Positions 52,965-62,160 of a stretch of DNA of 64,000 bases are shown here, one piece after another. Position 1 is the stretch's first letter. The number at the start of each line of letters is the position of its first letter. The stretch covers positions 40,670 through 104,669 of the forward strand of contig CANPVZ010000016.1 in NCBI GenBank assembly GCA_947581855.1, given 5' to 3'. The notes below the pieces were generated by a model. It had not been told where the DNA came from. It ran no database searches and saw nothing but the letters and a program-made list of their open reading frames with translations. Source of the stretch: an uncultured Phocaeicola sp. (GTDB lineage: Bacteria > Bacteroidota > Bacteroidia > Bacteroidales > Bacteroidaceae). Both the position numbers and the translations under genes were made by a program.

Positions 52965-53624
52965 TTAAATCATAGTCAATAGTTTGAAGTCCTCTTTGGA
53001 TATTTTCTCGATTGAAACGAGCCATTCAAGATAAGAAATATCATCTTTAAATTCTCTGAAACTTTTTCCTTTGTATTTCCCAAAATCAATTATTCTTTCT
53101 GATATGGATATATCCGAAGATTTTTCAGCGTTTGGATATAATCGTTTAAGTTCTTCAAAATCAATTTAAAAAAATCTATCTGTTGATTCTAACCAATGGA
53201 GATATTGACAGTCTTCCTTATAAATATCACTCAAAGATTTACCTTTGTATTTCCCAAACATAAGGACTTCATCGGCTTTATGGATAGGAAATATGTCATC
53301 AAGTGATACACCCGGAACTTCTATTAAAACCCACTCCCCACACCCGGCACACGGAATTTCCTCATCCTTAATATTGGGGTAACATTCTTGTCTATAACTG
53401 TCATCCGGTTTACCATCCACAAAACACTTTCCGTATGCTTTGCCGTATTTACCGCGAGGCTTCACTGATTCAACTAAAAATGTCCTGTCTCGATTAGGAT
53501 CTATACGTCTCTCTTCACTTGAAGACCGAGCCAACCCTAACTCACATCTTTTAACCAAGAACGGAGTTCGCTTGCCTATATTGTAGTATATGTTGAAGAT
53601 ATTATCGTGTGGGTACATATTCAA
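52965..53624 (-). pseudogene. Protein with two ExoX-C-like repeats, interrupted by a stop
   Basis: One frame from ATG 53624 to TAA 52965-52967 with a single internal TAA at 53166-53168. The first part (152 residues) ends FGKYKGKSLSDIYKEDCQYL plus HWLES; the part beyond the stop carries a second copy, FGKYKGKSFREFKDDISYLE plus WLV. This motif matches the small domain at the end of exonuclease X. A single base change (TAA from AAA) would restore about 219 residues. The first part may still be made. Confidence 0.65.
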
Positions 53625-53650
53625 TTCTCGTTATTGCGGAATACTCCTGA

Positions 53651-54103
53651 CTATTTGAATAGCTTATTAAGTTTCTTTCTTATTGCACTTAGGGCTATAC
53701 TTTGGTCGTGGCTTACCGTCATTCCTATTCCACTACTTTTTATAACGGCCACACTTTGATTCGTGCTATAATCATAAAAAGTCACTGTTATATATGTATG
53801 TCCTCCATCCCATTTTTCAGATGTGACATGGATGTTTGGAGTGAGAATGCTATCTGAACACTCGAAAATTTTTTGAGTGTTGGAGGCTGATAAAACGGTC
53901 AAATTCGTTTCCGCTATTTGATTTTGAACAGACATAACCACATCATCTAATTCTCTATCCCCAGATGTTTCCTTACCGAAAATGACATATTTGTACTTAC
54001 TTATGTTTGCATCATTAGATAGTACAATCTTACCTGAAGCACAGGATGTCATTAAAATCACAATAATGGCAATATGTATAAGTTGTGTAAACTTTTGTTT
54101 CAT
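53651..54103 (-). CDS. Small lipoprotein, family shared with 40766-41221
   Basis: A 150-residue lipoprotein (lipobox ILMTSC, Cys about residue 21). Same family as the 40766 lipoprotein: SKYKYVIFG after the lipobox, ITVTFYDYSTNQSVAV in the middle and a Lys-rich C-terminal helix. Both family members are found within 2 kb of a copy of the structured leader RNA. Here the leader (copy 2) lies directly upstream with its own promoter. Function unknown. Confidence 0.75.
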   Translation of the reverse strand: MKQKFTQLIHIAIIVILMTSCASGKIVLSNDANISKYKYVIFGKETSGDRELDDVVMSVQNQIAETNLTVLSASNTQKIFECSDSILTPNIHVTSEKWDGGHTYITVTFYDYSTNQSVAVIKSSGIGMTVSHDQSIALSAIRKKLNKLFK

Positions 54104-54169
54104 TTCTTTCGTATGTCTGTGGCTCTTTTAGTTCCAATTGAGCCGTTAATTGCGCAGAAGCGTGGAACT

Positions 54170-54378
54170 GCAAATGCCACGTTCTGAATTGGAGGTCGTA
54201 GGAAACCTGTACACACGAATGTAGTAATAGCAGCCCACGCTATAGCGTGAGAACCACTATGCCACCCTTGTGTGTAATTGTGAAATTTCCTACGTTTCCA
54301 ATTCACAAGATAAGCATAACGCTTCTTTCTTTTCTAATATGTTGTGGAGAGAGTTCCCTCAATCCGCTTACAAAGATA
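54170..54378 (-). ncRNA. Structured leader RNA, copy 2
   Basis: Promoter on the minus strand: -7 box TATCTTTG (complement of 54371-54378) with TTTTG 22 bp upstream. Leader stems: TGAATTGGA / TCCAATTCA (54297-54305 with 54185-54193) and CGTAGGAAA / TTTCCTACG (54286-54294 with 54197-54205), both perfect; inner CACGC-TATA-GCGTG (54236-54249). It shares the core GGCATAGTGGTTCTCACGC with copy 1. A 68-codon frame (54100-54306) crosses it, but copy 1 has a stop there and no start. Confidence 0.65.
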
Positions 54379-54444
54379 CAAAATGCGCACAATAAAAGCG
54401 CAAAAGAATTTGGATTTTAACGATATAAGTTAGAAACAATGTTT

Positions 54445-55290
54445 CTATTCAATTATATCTTTATATGAAATGCTGGAATCTTGCAAGATTATTCCTTTTT
54501 TACTTTTGCCACCAATATGTACCTCCTTTCCTGTCTTTTCAATTTGTGTTTCATAAGCTACAAGTAATTTCATTTTTTTGTCTACGGCACTGGGAGTTAT
54601 TGCAACATTAAATCCTAATTGTCCACCTGCTTGAACAGAGGGGTACATAACACCGTCAAGAGCATGATCAGTTGTAACCACTTCCGTAAATATTGCTGAT
54701 ATAAGATAATTATAATCAGCTTCTTCTTTATTCTTCTTAGAAAATTCTTTGGCAAAATATTTAGCTGAAACATCTATATCATTAGCAAAATCAGGATGTT
54801 TCATTAGAAAAACATCATATGCTGATTTAAGTTCTTCAAGTAAAGAATTGTCAGCGTTGCAAAAATAATCTTTATGTATAACAACTAAAAGGTGTATATC
54901 CTCGATAACTTCCCATTTCCCGAATGTGATAGTTTGTTGTCCGCTTGATCCTACACCTCCTCTTATCAAGGAAGAACTTTCACATGCAGAAATAAACCGG
55001 GTATCTATAATGTTTTGCTCTTCTGGAACAATACATCCATAAAACATGGTTCGCATAGGCGTACTAGCTCTTTGGCACTGTTTATTATATTGTTGGGGTT
55101 TATATGACAAATCCGAAACTGTTTTTAGGTTTCCATCACAGCGTGCCCTTGTGATTGTTTTGCCGGGATGTAGCGTAAAAATAATAAATCCAACGTTACC
55201 CAATTCACGTATCAATTCTTTTATTTCAAAATAAGGGTATTGGCTTAAGTCTAACGCTTCTAAACGGTTTATTATCGTTTGCTTATCCAT
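54445..55290 (-). CDS. RES-domain-like protein (divergent)
   Basis: A 281-residue protein. Residues 45-130 show the RES layout: TRARC (first Arg), YNKQCQRASTPMRTMFYGC and SACESSSL (Glu). The C-terminal part holds VMYPSVQAGGQLGFNVAI, where RES proteins have a conserved Ser before a glycine-rich turn. RES proteins are ADP-ribosyltransferase-like, often NAD-degrading toxins with an Xre/Xre-like antitoxin partner. None is encoded here. Family membership is inferred from spacing, not proved. It is the last gene before the tRNA and could be an orphan effector or a defence gene. Confidence 0.55.
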   Translation of the reverse strand: MDKQTIINRLEALDLSQYPYFEIKELIRELGNVGFIIFTLHPGKTITRARCDGNLKTVSDLSYKPQQYNKQCQRASTPMRTMFYGCIVPEEQNIIDTRFISACESSSLIRGGVGSSGQQTITFGKWEVIEDIHLLVVIHKDYFCNADNSLLEELKSAYDVFLMKHPDFANDIDVSAKYFAKEFSKKNKEEADYNYLISAIFTEVVTTDHALDGVMYPSVQAGGQLGFNVAITPSAVDKKMKLLVAYETQIEKTGKEVHIGGKSKKGIILQDSSISYKDIIE

Positions 55291-55356
55291 AATATATTAA
55301 TTTTCGTAAGACTAAATTTGAATCCAATTAAATTTCGTTTTAAATAGGATCTATAC

Positions 55357-55374
55357 GGGAACAAAACGGGAACA
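55357..55374 (+). promoter_or_regulatory. Integrase arm-type sites, right pair
   Basis: GGGAACA at 55357-55363 and 55368-55374, the same sequence, orientation and 11-bp spacing as at 43036-43053. They lie 57 bp inside the right attachment repeat. Confidence 0.55.
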
Positions 55375-55388
55375 TTCTTAAAAGAAGA

Positions 55389-55427
55389 AAAGGATAAGCC
55401 GTTTGTTTCCAACTACTTATCCTTTTA
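55389..55427 (-). terminator. Replacement tRNA-Leu terminator carried by the element
   Basis: Stem AAAAGGATAAG / CTTATCCTTTT (55389-55399, 55417-55427) directly behind the tRNA-Leu 3' end. Sequence differs from the old terminator at 42838-42874, but the structure is the same. Confidence 0.75.
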
Positions 55428-55430
55428 CCT

Positions 55431-55445
55431 TGTACCCAGACCCGG
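55431..55445. repeat. Right attachment site in tRNA-Leu
   Basis: TTGTACCCAGACCCG, exact repeat of 42879-42893. It covers the acceptor stem 3' strand and start of the T-arm of the tRNA. Confidence 0.9.
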
Positions 55446-55517
55446 GGTCGAACCGGGATGGAAGTGAATCCACTGGTGTTTGAGACCAGCGCGTCTACCG
55501 ATTCCGCCATCTGGGCA
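55434..55517 (-). tRNA. tRNA-Leu(CAA)
   Basis: 84 nt, cloverleaf with a long variable arm as in tRNA-Leu. Acceptor GCCCAGA / TCTGGGT, anticodon loop CTCAAAC giving anticodon CAA (reads UUG), T-arm GGTTCGACCCC. Discriminator A; CCA is not encoded. It is intact because the element brought the same 3' end. Confidence 0.95.
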
Positions 55518-55722
55518 TTATTTTTTAATGCGGTGCAAAGATAGGGCATTTTTCTTAAACTGCAAACATAATGAACTATATTTTTTCAAAAACTGTGTTC
55601 TTATTTTTAATCGTAGTGCAAAACGGCGTAAAGATGATATAAAAATCACTTAATATTTTGAGAAGGTTTGATGTTTATTGATTTTAGCCCTATCTTAGCG
55701 AAAACTTAAAATCTATGATATC

Positions 55723-56808
55723 ATGTCAAACGGTAACAACTATTGTGTGATCATGGCGGGTGGCACCGGCAGCCGTTTTTGGCCGCATAGCCGAAAAAAA
55801 TTTCCTAAACAGTTTATTGATTTTTTCGGAACTGGGTATTCTTTATTGCAACAGACGTTCTATCGTTTTGAGAAAATCATTCCTGCAGAAAATATCATTG
55901 TAGTAACGAATGTTGCTTATGCGGATATTGTAAGAAAACAACTACCTCAACTTCCTGAAAACAATGTTTTACTAGAACCGACACGACGTAATACGGCTCC
56001 CTGTGTGGCTTGGGCTGCATTTCATATTCGTATGATGAATCCGGATGCAAATATGCTTGTTACACCGGCTGATCAACTGATTATGAAAGAGGATGAATTT
56101 AGAGAGGCAATGTTGCAAGGGCTGGAGTTTGTTTCTCAGTCGGATAAGCTTCTGACGGTAGGCATTACGCCGAATCGTCCGGAAACGGCTTTCGGATATA
56201 TACAAGTAGATGAAAAGCATGAAGGAAATGTATATAAAGTGAAGAGCTTTACTGAAAAACCGGAACTTGACTTTGCCAAATTGTTTATGGAAAGTGGAGA
56301 ATTTTATTGGAATTCCGGTTTGTTTATTTGGAATGTAAATGCAATTCTTGAAGCCATGAACAAATTGCTTCCCGAGATAACTTCTTTTATGGAACTTGCT
56401 CGGATGGATCATTTTACCGTAGAGAATGAACGTAAATTCGTTGAAACGTATTTTCCTTCTTGCCCTAATATTTCTATCGATTATGGGATTCTGGAAAAAT
56501 CGGATAATGTATATGTTATGACCGGTAATTTCGGTTGGAGCGATTTAGGTAATTGGAATACCTTTTATGAGGTATCGCCAAAAGATAAGAACCAAAATGT
56601 GGTGATTAATTCTAAATCGCTGCTGTATAATTGCCATAATAATGTAGTGACGCTCCCGGCTAATAAACTGATTGTAATCAAAGACTTGGACGATTATTTG
56701 ATTGCGGAAGAAGATAATGTATTAGTTATCTGTAAGAAAGAGGATGCTGCTGGTATTCGCCAGTTTGTAAATGATGTACAAGTAAAATTGGGAGAAGAGT
56801 ATTTATAG
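55723..56808 (+). CDS. manC: Mannose-1-phosphate guanylyltransferase
   Basis: Makes GDP-mannose from GTP and mannose-1-phosphate for glycan and fucose synthesis. At 361 residues it lacks the C-terminal isomerase domain of the bifunctional ManC/AlgA type. The nucleotidyltransferase signature is MAGGTGSRFWPHSRKKFPKQ (residues 11-30), with FTEKPELDFAK, FYWNSGLFIWN and GWSDLGNWNTFYE later. It appears to be monocistronic, with a possible weak -7 box about 35 bp upstream (55688). 56809-57124 holds no gene. Confidence 0.95.
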   Translation: MSNGNNYCVIMAGGTGSRFWPHSRKKFPKQFIDFFGTGYSLLQQTFYRFEKIIPAENIIVVTNVAYADIVRKQLPQLPENNVLLEPTRRNTAPCVAWAAFHIRMMNPDANMLVTPADQLIMKEDEFREAMLQGLEFVSQSDKLLTVGITPNRPETAFGYIQVDEKHEGNVYKVKSFTEKPELDFAKLFMESGEFYWNSGLFIWNVNAILEAMNKLLPEITSFMELARMDHFTVENERKFVETYFPSCPNISIDYGILEKSDNVYVMTGNFGWSDLGNWNTFYEVSPKDKNQNVVINSKSLLYNCHNNVVTLPANKLIVIKDLDDYLIAEEDNVLVICKKEDAAGIRQFVNDVQVKLGEEYL

Positions 56809-57124
56809 GAAAACTGATAAATATCTTGGTAAAAGGTCTTTTGGTAGATTTAGATAGTAGGTAAGATAGTTATAAGTGTAGGTATTTTGGCAAAAGGGTT
56901 TTTAAATTGTGACCTAGATATATAGGTACGGATAGAATATTTCATTCGGTGAAGATGATAGGGAAGGATACTAGTTGTAAAAGAGAGATGAATAGATTTA
57001 AAATAGAATTTCTGGGTTCGAAACTCTGCTACCTGGGAAAATCATTAAAAAAACTTTTTTATTTTCTAATCCTTTGAATAAAAAGAAAATAATAGGAAAC
57101 TTTTATCGTAAGTTGACTTATAAA

Positions 57125-57160
57125 AAAGGCTGTCTCATGGTTCTATGAGAGACAGCCTTT
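57125..57160. terminator. Bidirectional terminator between manC and the HIT gene
   Basis: Stem AAAGGCTGTCTC / GAGACAGCCTTT (57125-57136, 57149-57160), 12-nt loop, A-run before and T-rich after. The genes on both sides converge. Confidence 0.85.
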
Positions 57161-57185
57161 CTTATATGTTAATAGAGGATGGAAA

Positions 57186-57593
57186 TTATGGTCTGTCGCT
57201 TTCCCAAGCTTTATTGATTGATTCCGCAATGTTAGTGAACTCTTCATTGCTGAGCTTTAATTTAGGGTTGGAAAAGAGCATATCGGATTCTTTATTAATA
57301 GGGATTAAATGGATGTGGGCATGAGGTACTTCTAATCCAATTACAGCCTCACCTACTTTTTTACAAGGAAATGATTTTTTAATGGCACGGGCTACCGATT
57401 TGGCAAATATATGCATCTCGGCTAATTCGGAATCCTCCAAGTCGAAAATATAATCAACTTCACGTTTTGGAATAATCAACGTATGTCCTTTTACTAATGG
57501 ATTAATGTCTAGAAAAGCGTAGAACATATCATTTTCCGCCACTTTATAGCTAGGAATTTCCCCTGCCGCAATCTTACTGAAAATAGTTGCCAT
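57186..57593 (-). CDS. HIT-family protein (histidine triad nucleotide-binding)
   Basis: A 135-residue protein with the histidine triad HAHIHLIPI (about residue 91), NPLVKGHTLIIPKREV and VGEAVIGLEVPHAHIH. Belongs to the Hint branch, which hydrolyses nucleoside phosphoramidates or AMP conjugates. The neighbour greA lies 75 bp upstream on the same strand; a common transcript is likely. The physiological substrate is not known. Confidence 0.93.
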   Translation of the reverse strand: MATIFSKIAAGEIPSYKVAENDMFYAFLDINPLVKGHTLIIPKREVDYIFDLEDSELAEMHIFAKSVARAIKKSFPCKKVGEAVIGLEVPHAHIHLIPINKESDMLFSNPKLKLSNEEFTNIAESINKAWESDRP

Positions 57594-57668
57594 AGTATTT
57601 ATTTTTTGTACATCTTATAAGAAAAAGAGCCAGTAGATAGCGATGGGCTGACCTCTGACTCTTTGTCT

Positions 57669-58133
57669 TTAAAATGAAATGTTAATGATTTCTAAACTAA
57701 TTTTTCCCTGTGGAATTGTAATTTCTGCTACATCTCCCACTTTCTTGCCAAGTAAACCTTGGGCGATAGGGGTATTTACAGAAATCTTTCCTTCTTTCAG
57801 GTTTGCCTCACTTTCCGATACGATTGTATATGTCATTTTCATACCGTTTTTTACATTCTTAAGCTCTACCTTAGTAAGAATTTGTACCGTGTCGGTGCTT
57901 AATTTGGATGGATCGATAATTTTTGCATCGCTGATAATAGCTTTCAGCTGGTTGATTTTCATTTCGAGCATCCCTTGTGCTTCTTTAGCAGCGTCGTATT
58001 CAGCATTTTCCGACAAGTCTCCTTTATCACGAGCCTCTGCAATTGCAGCCGAGATTTTCGGCCGTTGCACGGTTTCAAGTTCTTTTAACTCAGCCACAAG
58101 TTTTTTGTAACCTTCTTCTGACATGTAAGCCAT
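57669..58133 (-). CDS. greA: Transcription elongation factor GreA
   Basis: Stimulates RNA cleavage by backtracked RNA polymerase. The 154-residue protein has the N-terminal coiled coil with the acidic tip in ARDKGDLSENAEYDAAKEAQ (about residues 35-54) and the C-terminal FKBP-like domain (INTPIAQGLLGKKVGD-type, here VNTPIAQGLLGKKVGDVA). Length is standard. Confidence 0.97.
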   Translation of the reverse strand: MAYMSEEGYKKLVAELKELETVQRPKISAAIAEARDKGDLSENAEYDAAKEAQGMLEMKINQLKAIISDAKIIDPSKLSTDTVQILTKVELKNVKNGMKMTYTIVSESEANLKEGKISVNTPIAQGLLGKKVGDVAEITIPQGKISLEIINISF

Positions 58134-58300
58134 ATTTTTTCCTCCTTTTTTATTAAACCTATAGGTTTCTATATAACAAAAAGAATTCCGACATTAGATT
58201 GCTGATGCCGGAACCCTTTGATTAGTTCACTTATGCAAAGATAGCTGTTTATTTGTTATGAGTCAACTTTTAAACTATGCTATGTAACATATAATAAGGT

Positions 58301-59452
58301 TTATATTAGCTTTTTTATTTCTTCTTCGATATTCTTTACCGCTTCTCCGCGAATCTTCAATTCATTGTTTCTATTAATTAAAAAGAAAGCTGGTAAGTTA
58401 GTAACGTTATAGATGCTCAAATAGTTCGAATAAATTCCATTAACATCCCGTACGCAAATCCAGGGAAGATTGTCGGCAGACGTTTTCCAGAAATGTTCGT
58501 CTGCATCTAAAGAGATTTGATAAATCTCAAACCCGTCTTTGGAATATTTATCGTATAATTCGCGAAGAGCCAAGTTGCGTGATGGCGAAACTGCGTTCTG
58601 GTATACAGTGAAGTCAAGCATTACTACTTTACCCTTTAAATCGGTAAGCTTCCGTACATTTCCTTTCATATCTTTCAATTCAATATCGATAATGTTGGCC
58701 TCTTTAATTTTATCTTTCGGGATTTCCAGTATCTTTTGTTGTGGAGCCCGGGTGTTTCTCATCCCTTTCATAACAATATTATAAATATTTTTAGTGCGGA
58801 TGGCATGCGGATACCTGTTGTTGAGACTTGTAGCTACAGCCGCAAAGCACTTGATATCTTCTTTGCTGTTTAACGGATCGAAAATAAGGAAGTTGCCTAA
58901 TTTCTGAAAGAGCGCAAAGTAAGCGTATGCTTTGGTCGGATCTTTGAAGATATAATTCAACTTGATATCTTGTTTATAATCGGTTACCATGTTAAATAAA
59001 CTGTCCTGTATGATGTGTGGGGCCAGATTGGAAGCATTTTTGAAAAGGATATCTACTCTCCTCTGTAAATCAATTTGTTTTAACGAGAGTTCTTTAATCT
59101 TGACGGATGCTTCCGACCCTTCTACCGTATAGTTGGTAGGCATGTCGGCTAATGCAGCATTAATAATTACCGTTTCAGTTGAATCGATGGAGAAGTTGAT
59201 GATCTGGTTATCGATGCGTAAACGGTAGTATTCCGGAGATTCCGGTTGTTTATAAGTGAATTTATAGGATCCGGAAGATCCTAGTTTTGTGGAGTCGAGT
59301 ATTTCTATTTCGTCAATGCCAGATGCTTCGAAATAAAGCATTTTACCTTTTGCGTCGGAAATATCTCCTTTGACAGTGAAATGCGGTTCGTTGTTGCATG
59401 CACTTAGGCTTAGTAGCAAACAACCTATTACATAAGCTGAAATCTTTTTCAT
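58301..59452 (-). CDS. TlpA-like lipoprotein without a CxxC motif
   Basis: A 383-residue lipoprotein (LLLSLSAC, Cys about residue 19). Residues 22-120 are a DUF4369-like domain (FTVKGDISDAKGKMLYFEAS); a helical linker follows; residues 245-383 form a thioredoxin-like domain (MLDFTVYQNAVSPSRNLALR). In active TlpA proteins WCxxC follows the strand LDF; here it is VYQNAVSPS, so no redox-active cysteines. It may bind rather than oxidise. The ATG at 59452 is used. Convergence with nothing downstream; greA lies 167 bp away. Confidence 0.85.
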   Translation of the reverse strand: MKKISAYVIGCLLLSLSACNNEPHFTVKGDISDAKGKMLYFEASGIDEIEILDSTKLGSSGSYKFTYKQPESPEYYRLRIDNQIINFSIDSTETVIINAALADMPTNYTVEGSEASVKIKELSLKQIDLQRRVDILFKNASNLAPHIIQDSLFNMVTDYKQDIKLNYIFKDPTKAYAYFALFQKLGNFLIFDPLNSKEDIKCFAAVATSLNNRYPHAIRTKNIYNIVMKGMRNTRAPQQKILEIPKDKIKEANIIDIELKDMKGNVRKLTDLKGKVVMLDFTVYQNAVSPSRNLALRELYDKYSKDGFEIYQISLDADEHFWKTSADNLPWICVRDVNGIYSNYLSIYNVTNLPAFFLINRNNELKIRGEAVKNIEEEIKKLI

Positions 59453-59662
59453 AGTGGTATAAATTCGTTTTGTCTGCAAAGTTAGTGTAAGCCAATCGGA
59501 ATGCCAAATTAATTTAGATTTTTCCCCTTGTCAGTCTGGATAGGATAAACAAAATATAACATTGTTAGAGTTTTAAAGAGCTTGAACGGATATTATTTTT
59601 ATAAAAAATATAAATAACAGAAAGATTTTATTGCTTTTACATTCCAATATTACATTATTGTG

Positions 59663-59670
59663 TATCTTTG
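59663..59670 (+). promoter_or_regulatory. -7 box of pnp
   Basis: TATCTTTG, perfect TAnnTTTG, 39 bp before the pnp ATG. The -33 region is A/T-rich without a clear TTTG. Confidence 0.55.
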
Positions 59671-59708
59671 CCCGAATTTTAGGAGATTTATAGATTAAAA
59701 AACTTTTT

Positions 59709-61925
59709 ATGATTAACCCAATTGTTAAGACTATCGAGCTTGGTGATGGAAGAATTATCACTCTCGAGACGGGAAAGTTGGCAAAACAGGCTGACGGCGC
59801 AGTAATGTTGCGCATGGGAAATACGATGTTGTTAGCTACTGTTTGTGCCGCCAAGGATGCAGTTCCCGGTACGGATTTTATGCCTCTTCAGGTAGAGTAC
59901 AAAGAAAAATATTCAGCGTTCGGTCGTTTCCCTGGTGGCTTTACTAAAAGAGAAGGTAAAGCCTCTGATTATGAAATTCTCACTTGTCGTTTAGTAGACC
60001 GTGCACTACGTCCTCTTTTTCCTGATAACTATCACGCAGAAGTTTACGTTAACATAGTCCTTTTTTCTGCAGACGGTGTAGATATGCCTGACGCGCTGGC
60101 CGGTTTGGCTGCTTCGGCAGCGTTGGCTGTTTCGGATATTCCTTTTGGAGGACCTATTTCAGAAGTACGCGTAGCTCGTGTTAACGGTAATTTTGTTATT
60201 GATCCGACTTTCCAACAATTGGAGAATGCTGATATGGACATTATGGTTGCCGCTACCTATGAGAATATCATGATGGTAGAAGGTGAAATGAGTGAAGTTT
60301 CGGAGAATGATCTGCTGGAAGCAATGAAGGTGGCTCACGAGGCCATCAAGGTGCATTGTAAAGCGCAGATGGAGTTGATGGAGGAAGTTGGCAAAACCGT
60401 GAAACGTGAATATTGCCATGAGGAAAACGATGAAGAACTTCGTAAAGCCGTTCGGGAAGCTTGTTATGATAAAGCTTATGCAATAGCAGCTAGTGGTAAC
60501 TGTAACAAACATGAGCGGAGTGATGCTTTTGCAGCTATTTGTGATGAATTCAAAGCACAGTTCACAGATGAAGAATTGGAAGAAAAAGCAGCAATGATAG
60601 ATCGCTACTACCATGATGTGGAAAAAGAAGCGATGCGCCGTTGTATTTTGGATGAAGGTAAGCGTTTGGATGGACGTAAGACAGATGAGATTCGTCCCAT
60701 CTGGTGCGAGGTTGGCCCATTGCCTGGTCCTCATGGTTCGGCTATCTTTACACGTGGCGAGACGCAGTCTTTGAGCTCGGTTACATTAGGAACCAAATCA
60801 GATGAGAAAATTGTAGATGATGTGCTGGATCAACATAAGGAGCGTTTTTTGTTGCATTATAATTTCCCTCCGTTCTCTACTGGTGAGGCAAAAGCTCAGC
60901 GTGGTGTAGGACGTCGTGAAATTGGCCACGGTCACTTGGCTTGGCGTGCCTTGAAAGGAATGATTCCTGCAGATTATCCGTATTGTGTACGAGTAATGTC
61001 CGATATCTTGGAGTCTAACGGTTCTTCTTCTATGGCTACAGTATGTGCCGGAACTTTGGCTTTGATGGATGCCGGTGTAAAGATTAAGAAACCTGTTTCG
61101 GGTATTGCTATGGGATTAATTAAAAATCCGGGTGAAGATAAATATGCGGTGTTGTCCGATATTCTTGGTGATGAAGATCATTTGGGTGATATGGACTTTA
61201 AGGTAACGGGAACCAAGGATGGTATTACTGCTACGCAGATGGACATCAAGTGCGATGGTTTGAGCTACGAAATTTTGGAAAAAGCCTTGTTACAAGCAAA
61301 GCAGGGACGAGAATATATATTAGGAAAAATTACGGAATGTATTGCTGAACCTCGTAAAGATTTGAAACCTCATGCTCCTCGCATTGAAACTTTGATAATT
61401 CCTAAAGAATTTATTGGGGCTGTAATAGGTCCGGGCGGAAAGATTATTCAAGGAATGCAGGAAGAAACCGGTGCTGTAATTTCTATTGAAGAAATTGATG
61501 GTGTGGGTCGAATAGAAGTTGCCGGGACAAATAAGGAATGCATTGATAAAGCTATGACTATGATTAAGGGTATTGTGGCCATTCCTGAACTTGGTGAAGT
61601 TTATACTGGAAAAATTCGTTCAATCATGCCTTATGGTGCGTTCGTAGAATTTTTACCGGGTAAAGACGGATTGCTTCATATTTCTGAGATTGATTGGAAA
61701 CGTCTTGAAACTGTAGAAGAAACGGGATTGAATGAAGGTGATGAAATACAGGTGAAATTGATGGAAATTGATCCGAAGACTGGTAAGTTTAAACTTTCTC
61801 ATAAGGTACTTATTCCGAAGCCGGAAGGTTATGTAGAGCGTCCGGAACGTCCTGCGCGTCAGGATCGTGGCGAACGCACCGATAGAGGTGAACGCAAACC
61901 ACGTTTCGAACGTCATGAGAAATAA
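59709..61925 (+). CDS. pnp: Polyribonucleotide nucleotidyltransferase (PNPase)
   Basis: 3'-to-5' phosphorolytic exoribonuclease of the degradosome. 738 residues in the standard order: two RNase PH-like domains ([40 protein letters not shown]) with a helical domain between, then a KH domain ([20 protein letters not shown], about 577) and an S1 domain ([20 protein letters not shown], about 645). The C-terminal tail is an Arg/Asp-rich low-complexity stretch ([19 protein letters not shown]). Followed by a strong terminator. Confidence 0.98.
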   Translation: MINPIVKTIELGDGRIITLETGKLAKQADGAVMLRMGNTMLLATVCAAKDAVPGTDFMPLQVEYKEKYSAFGRFPGGFTKREGKASDYEILTCRLVDRALRPLFPDNYHAEVYVNIVLFSADGVDMPDALAGLAASAALAVSDIPFGGPISEVRVARVNGNFVIDPTFQQLENADMDIMVAATYENIMMVEGEMSEVSENDLLEAMKVAHEAIKVHCKAQMELMEEVGKTVKREYCHEENDEELRKAVREACYDKAYAIAASGNCNKHERSDAFAAICDEFKAQFTDEELEEKAAMIDRYYHDVEKEAMRRCILDEGKRLDGRKTDEIRPIWCEVGPLPGPHGSAIFTRGETQSLSSVTLGTKSDEKIVDDVLDQHKERFLLHYNFPPFSTGEAKAQRGVGRREIGHGHLAWRALKGMIPADYPYCVRVMSDILESNGSSSMATVCAGTLALMDAGVKIKKPVSGIAMGLIKNPGEDKYAVLSDILGDEDHLGDMDFKVTGTKDGITATQMDIKCDGLSYEILEKALLQAKQGREYILGKITECIAEPRKDLKPHAPRIETLIIPKEFIGAVIGPGGKIIQGMQEETGAVISIEEIDGVGRIEVAGTNKECIDKAMTMIKGIVAIPELGEVYTGKIRSIMPYGAFVEFLPGKDGLLHISEIDWKRLETVEETGLNEGDEIQVKLMEIDPKTGKFKLSHKVLIPKPEGYVERPERPARQDRGERTDRGERKPRFERHEK

Positions 61926-61948
61926 AATTTTCTGATGTTTTCATATTG

Positions 61949-61985
61949 AAAAGAGGAACTTCGTTAGGTGAAGTTCCTCTTTTTC
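61949..61985 (+). terminator. Terminator of pnp
   Basis: Stem AAAAGAGGAACTTC / GAAGTTCCTCTTTT (61949-61962, 61970-61983) with a 7-nt loop, continuing into T-rich sequence. Confidence 0.92.
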
Positions 61986-62160
61986 TTTAATTGGAATTGA
62001 TAAAAATAGCTTTGCAAATATGAGGAGGATAATGTTAGAATAAATATTCTTGCAAAATGGTTGGTACAAAGTACAAATACAGTAAACAATATATTGAATA
62101 AGGTTTTAGGACATTGGTTTTCAATAGCCCTGTTCCTTATTCTATATAAACTCTAATATA

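Larger units (their letters stand above)
42879..55445. mobile_element. Integrative mobilizable element in tRNA-Leu(CAA)
   Basis: 12.6 kb bounded by exact 15-bp direct repeats, one inside the 3' end of an intact tRNA-Leu gene. It carries a tyrosine integrase beside the left end, an excisionase-like gene, primase/helicase, a MobV relaxase with oriT-like hairpin, and cargo at the right end. No conjugation (tra) or T4SS genes, so it would need a helper conjugative element. The replacement hairpin at 55389-55427 keeps the tRNA terminated. Confidence 0.9.

Noticed and set aside
54100..54306. 68-codon open frame over leader RNA copy 2 (MNWKRRKFHNYT...)
   Set aside because: It begins with a non-ATG codon; the matching frame in copy 1 has no start and meets a stop after 10 codons, while the paired stems are kept. 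RNA, not protein, explains the conservation.
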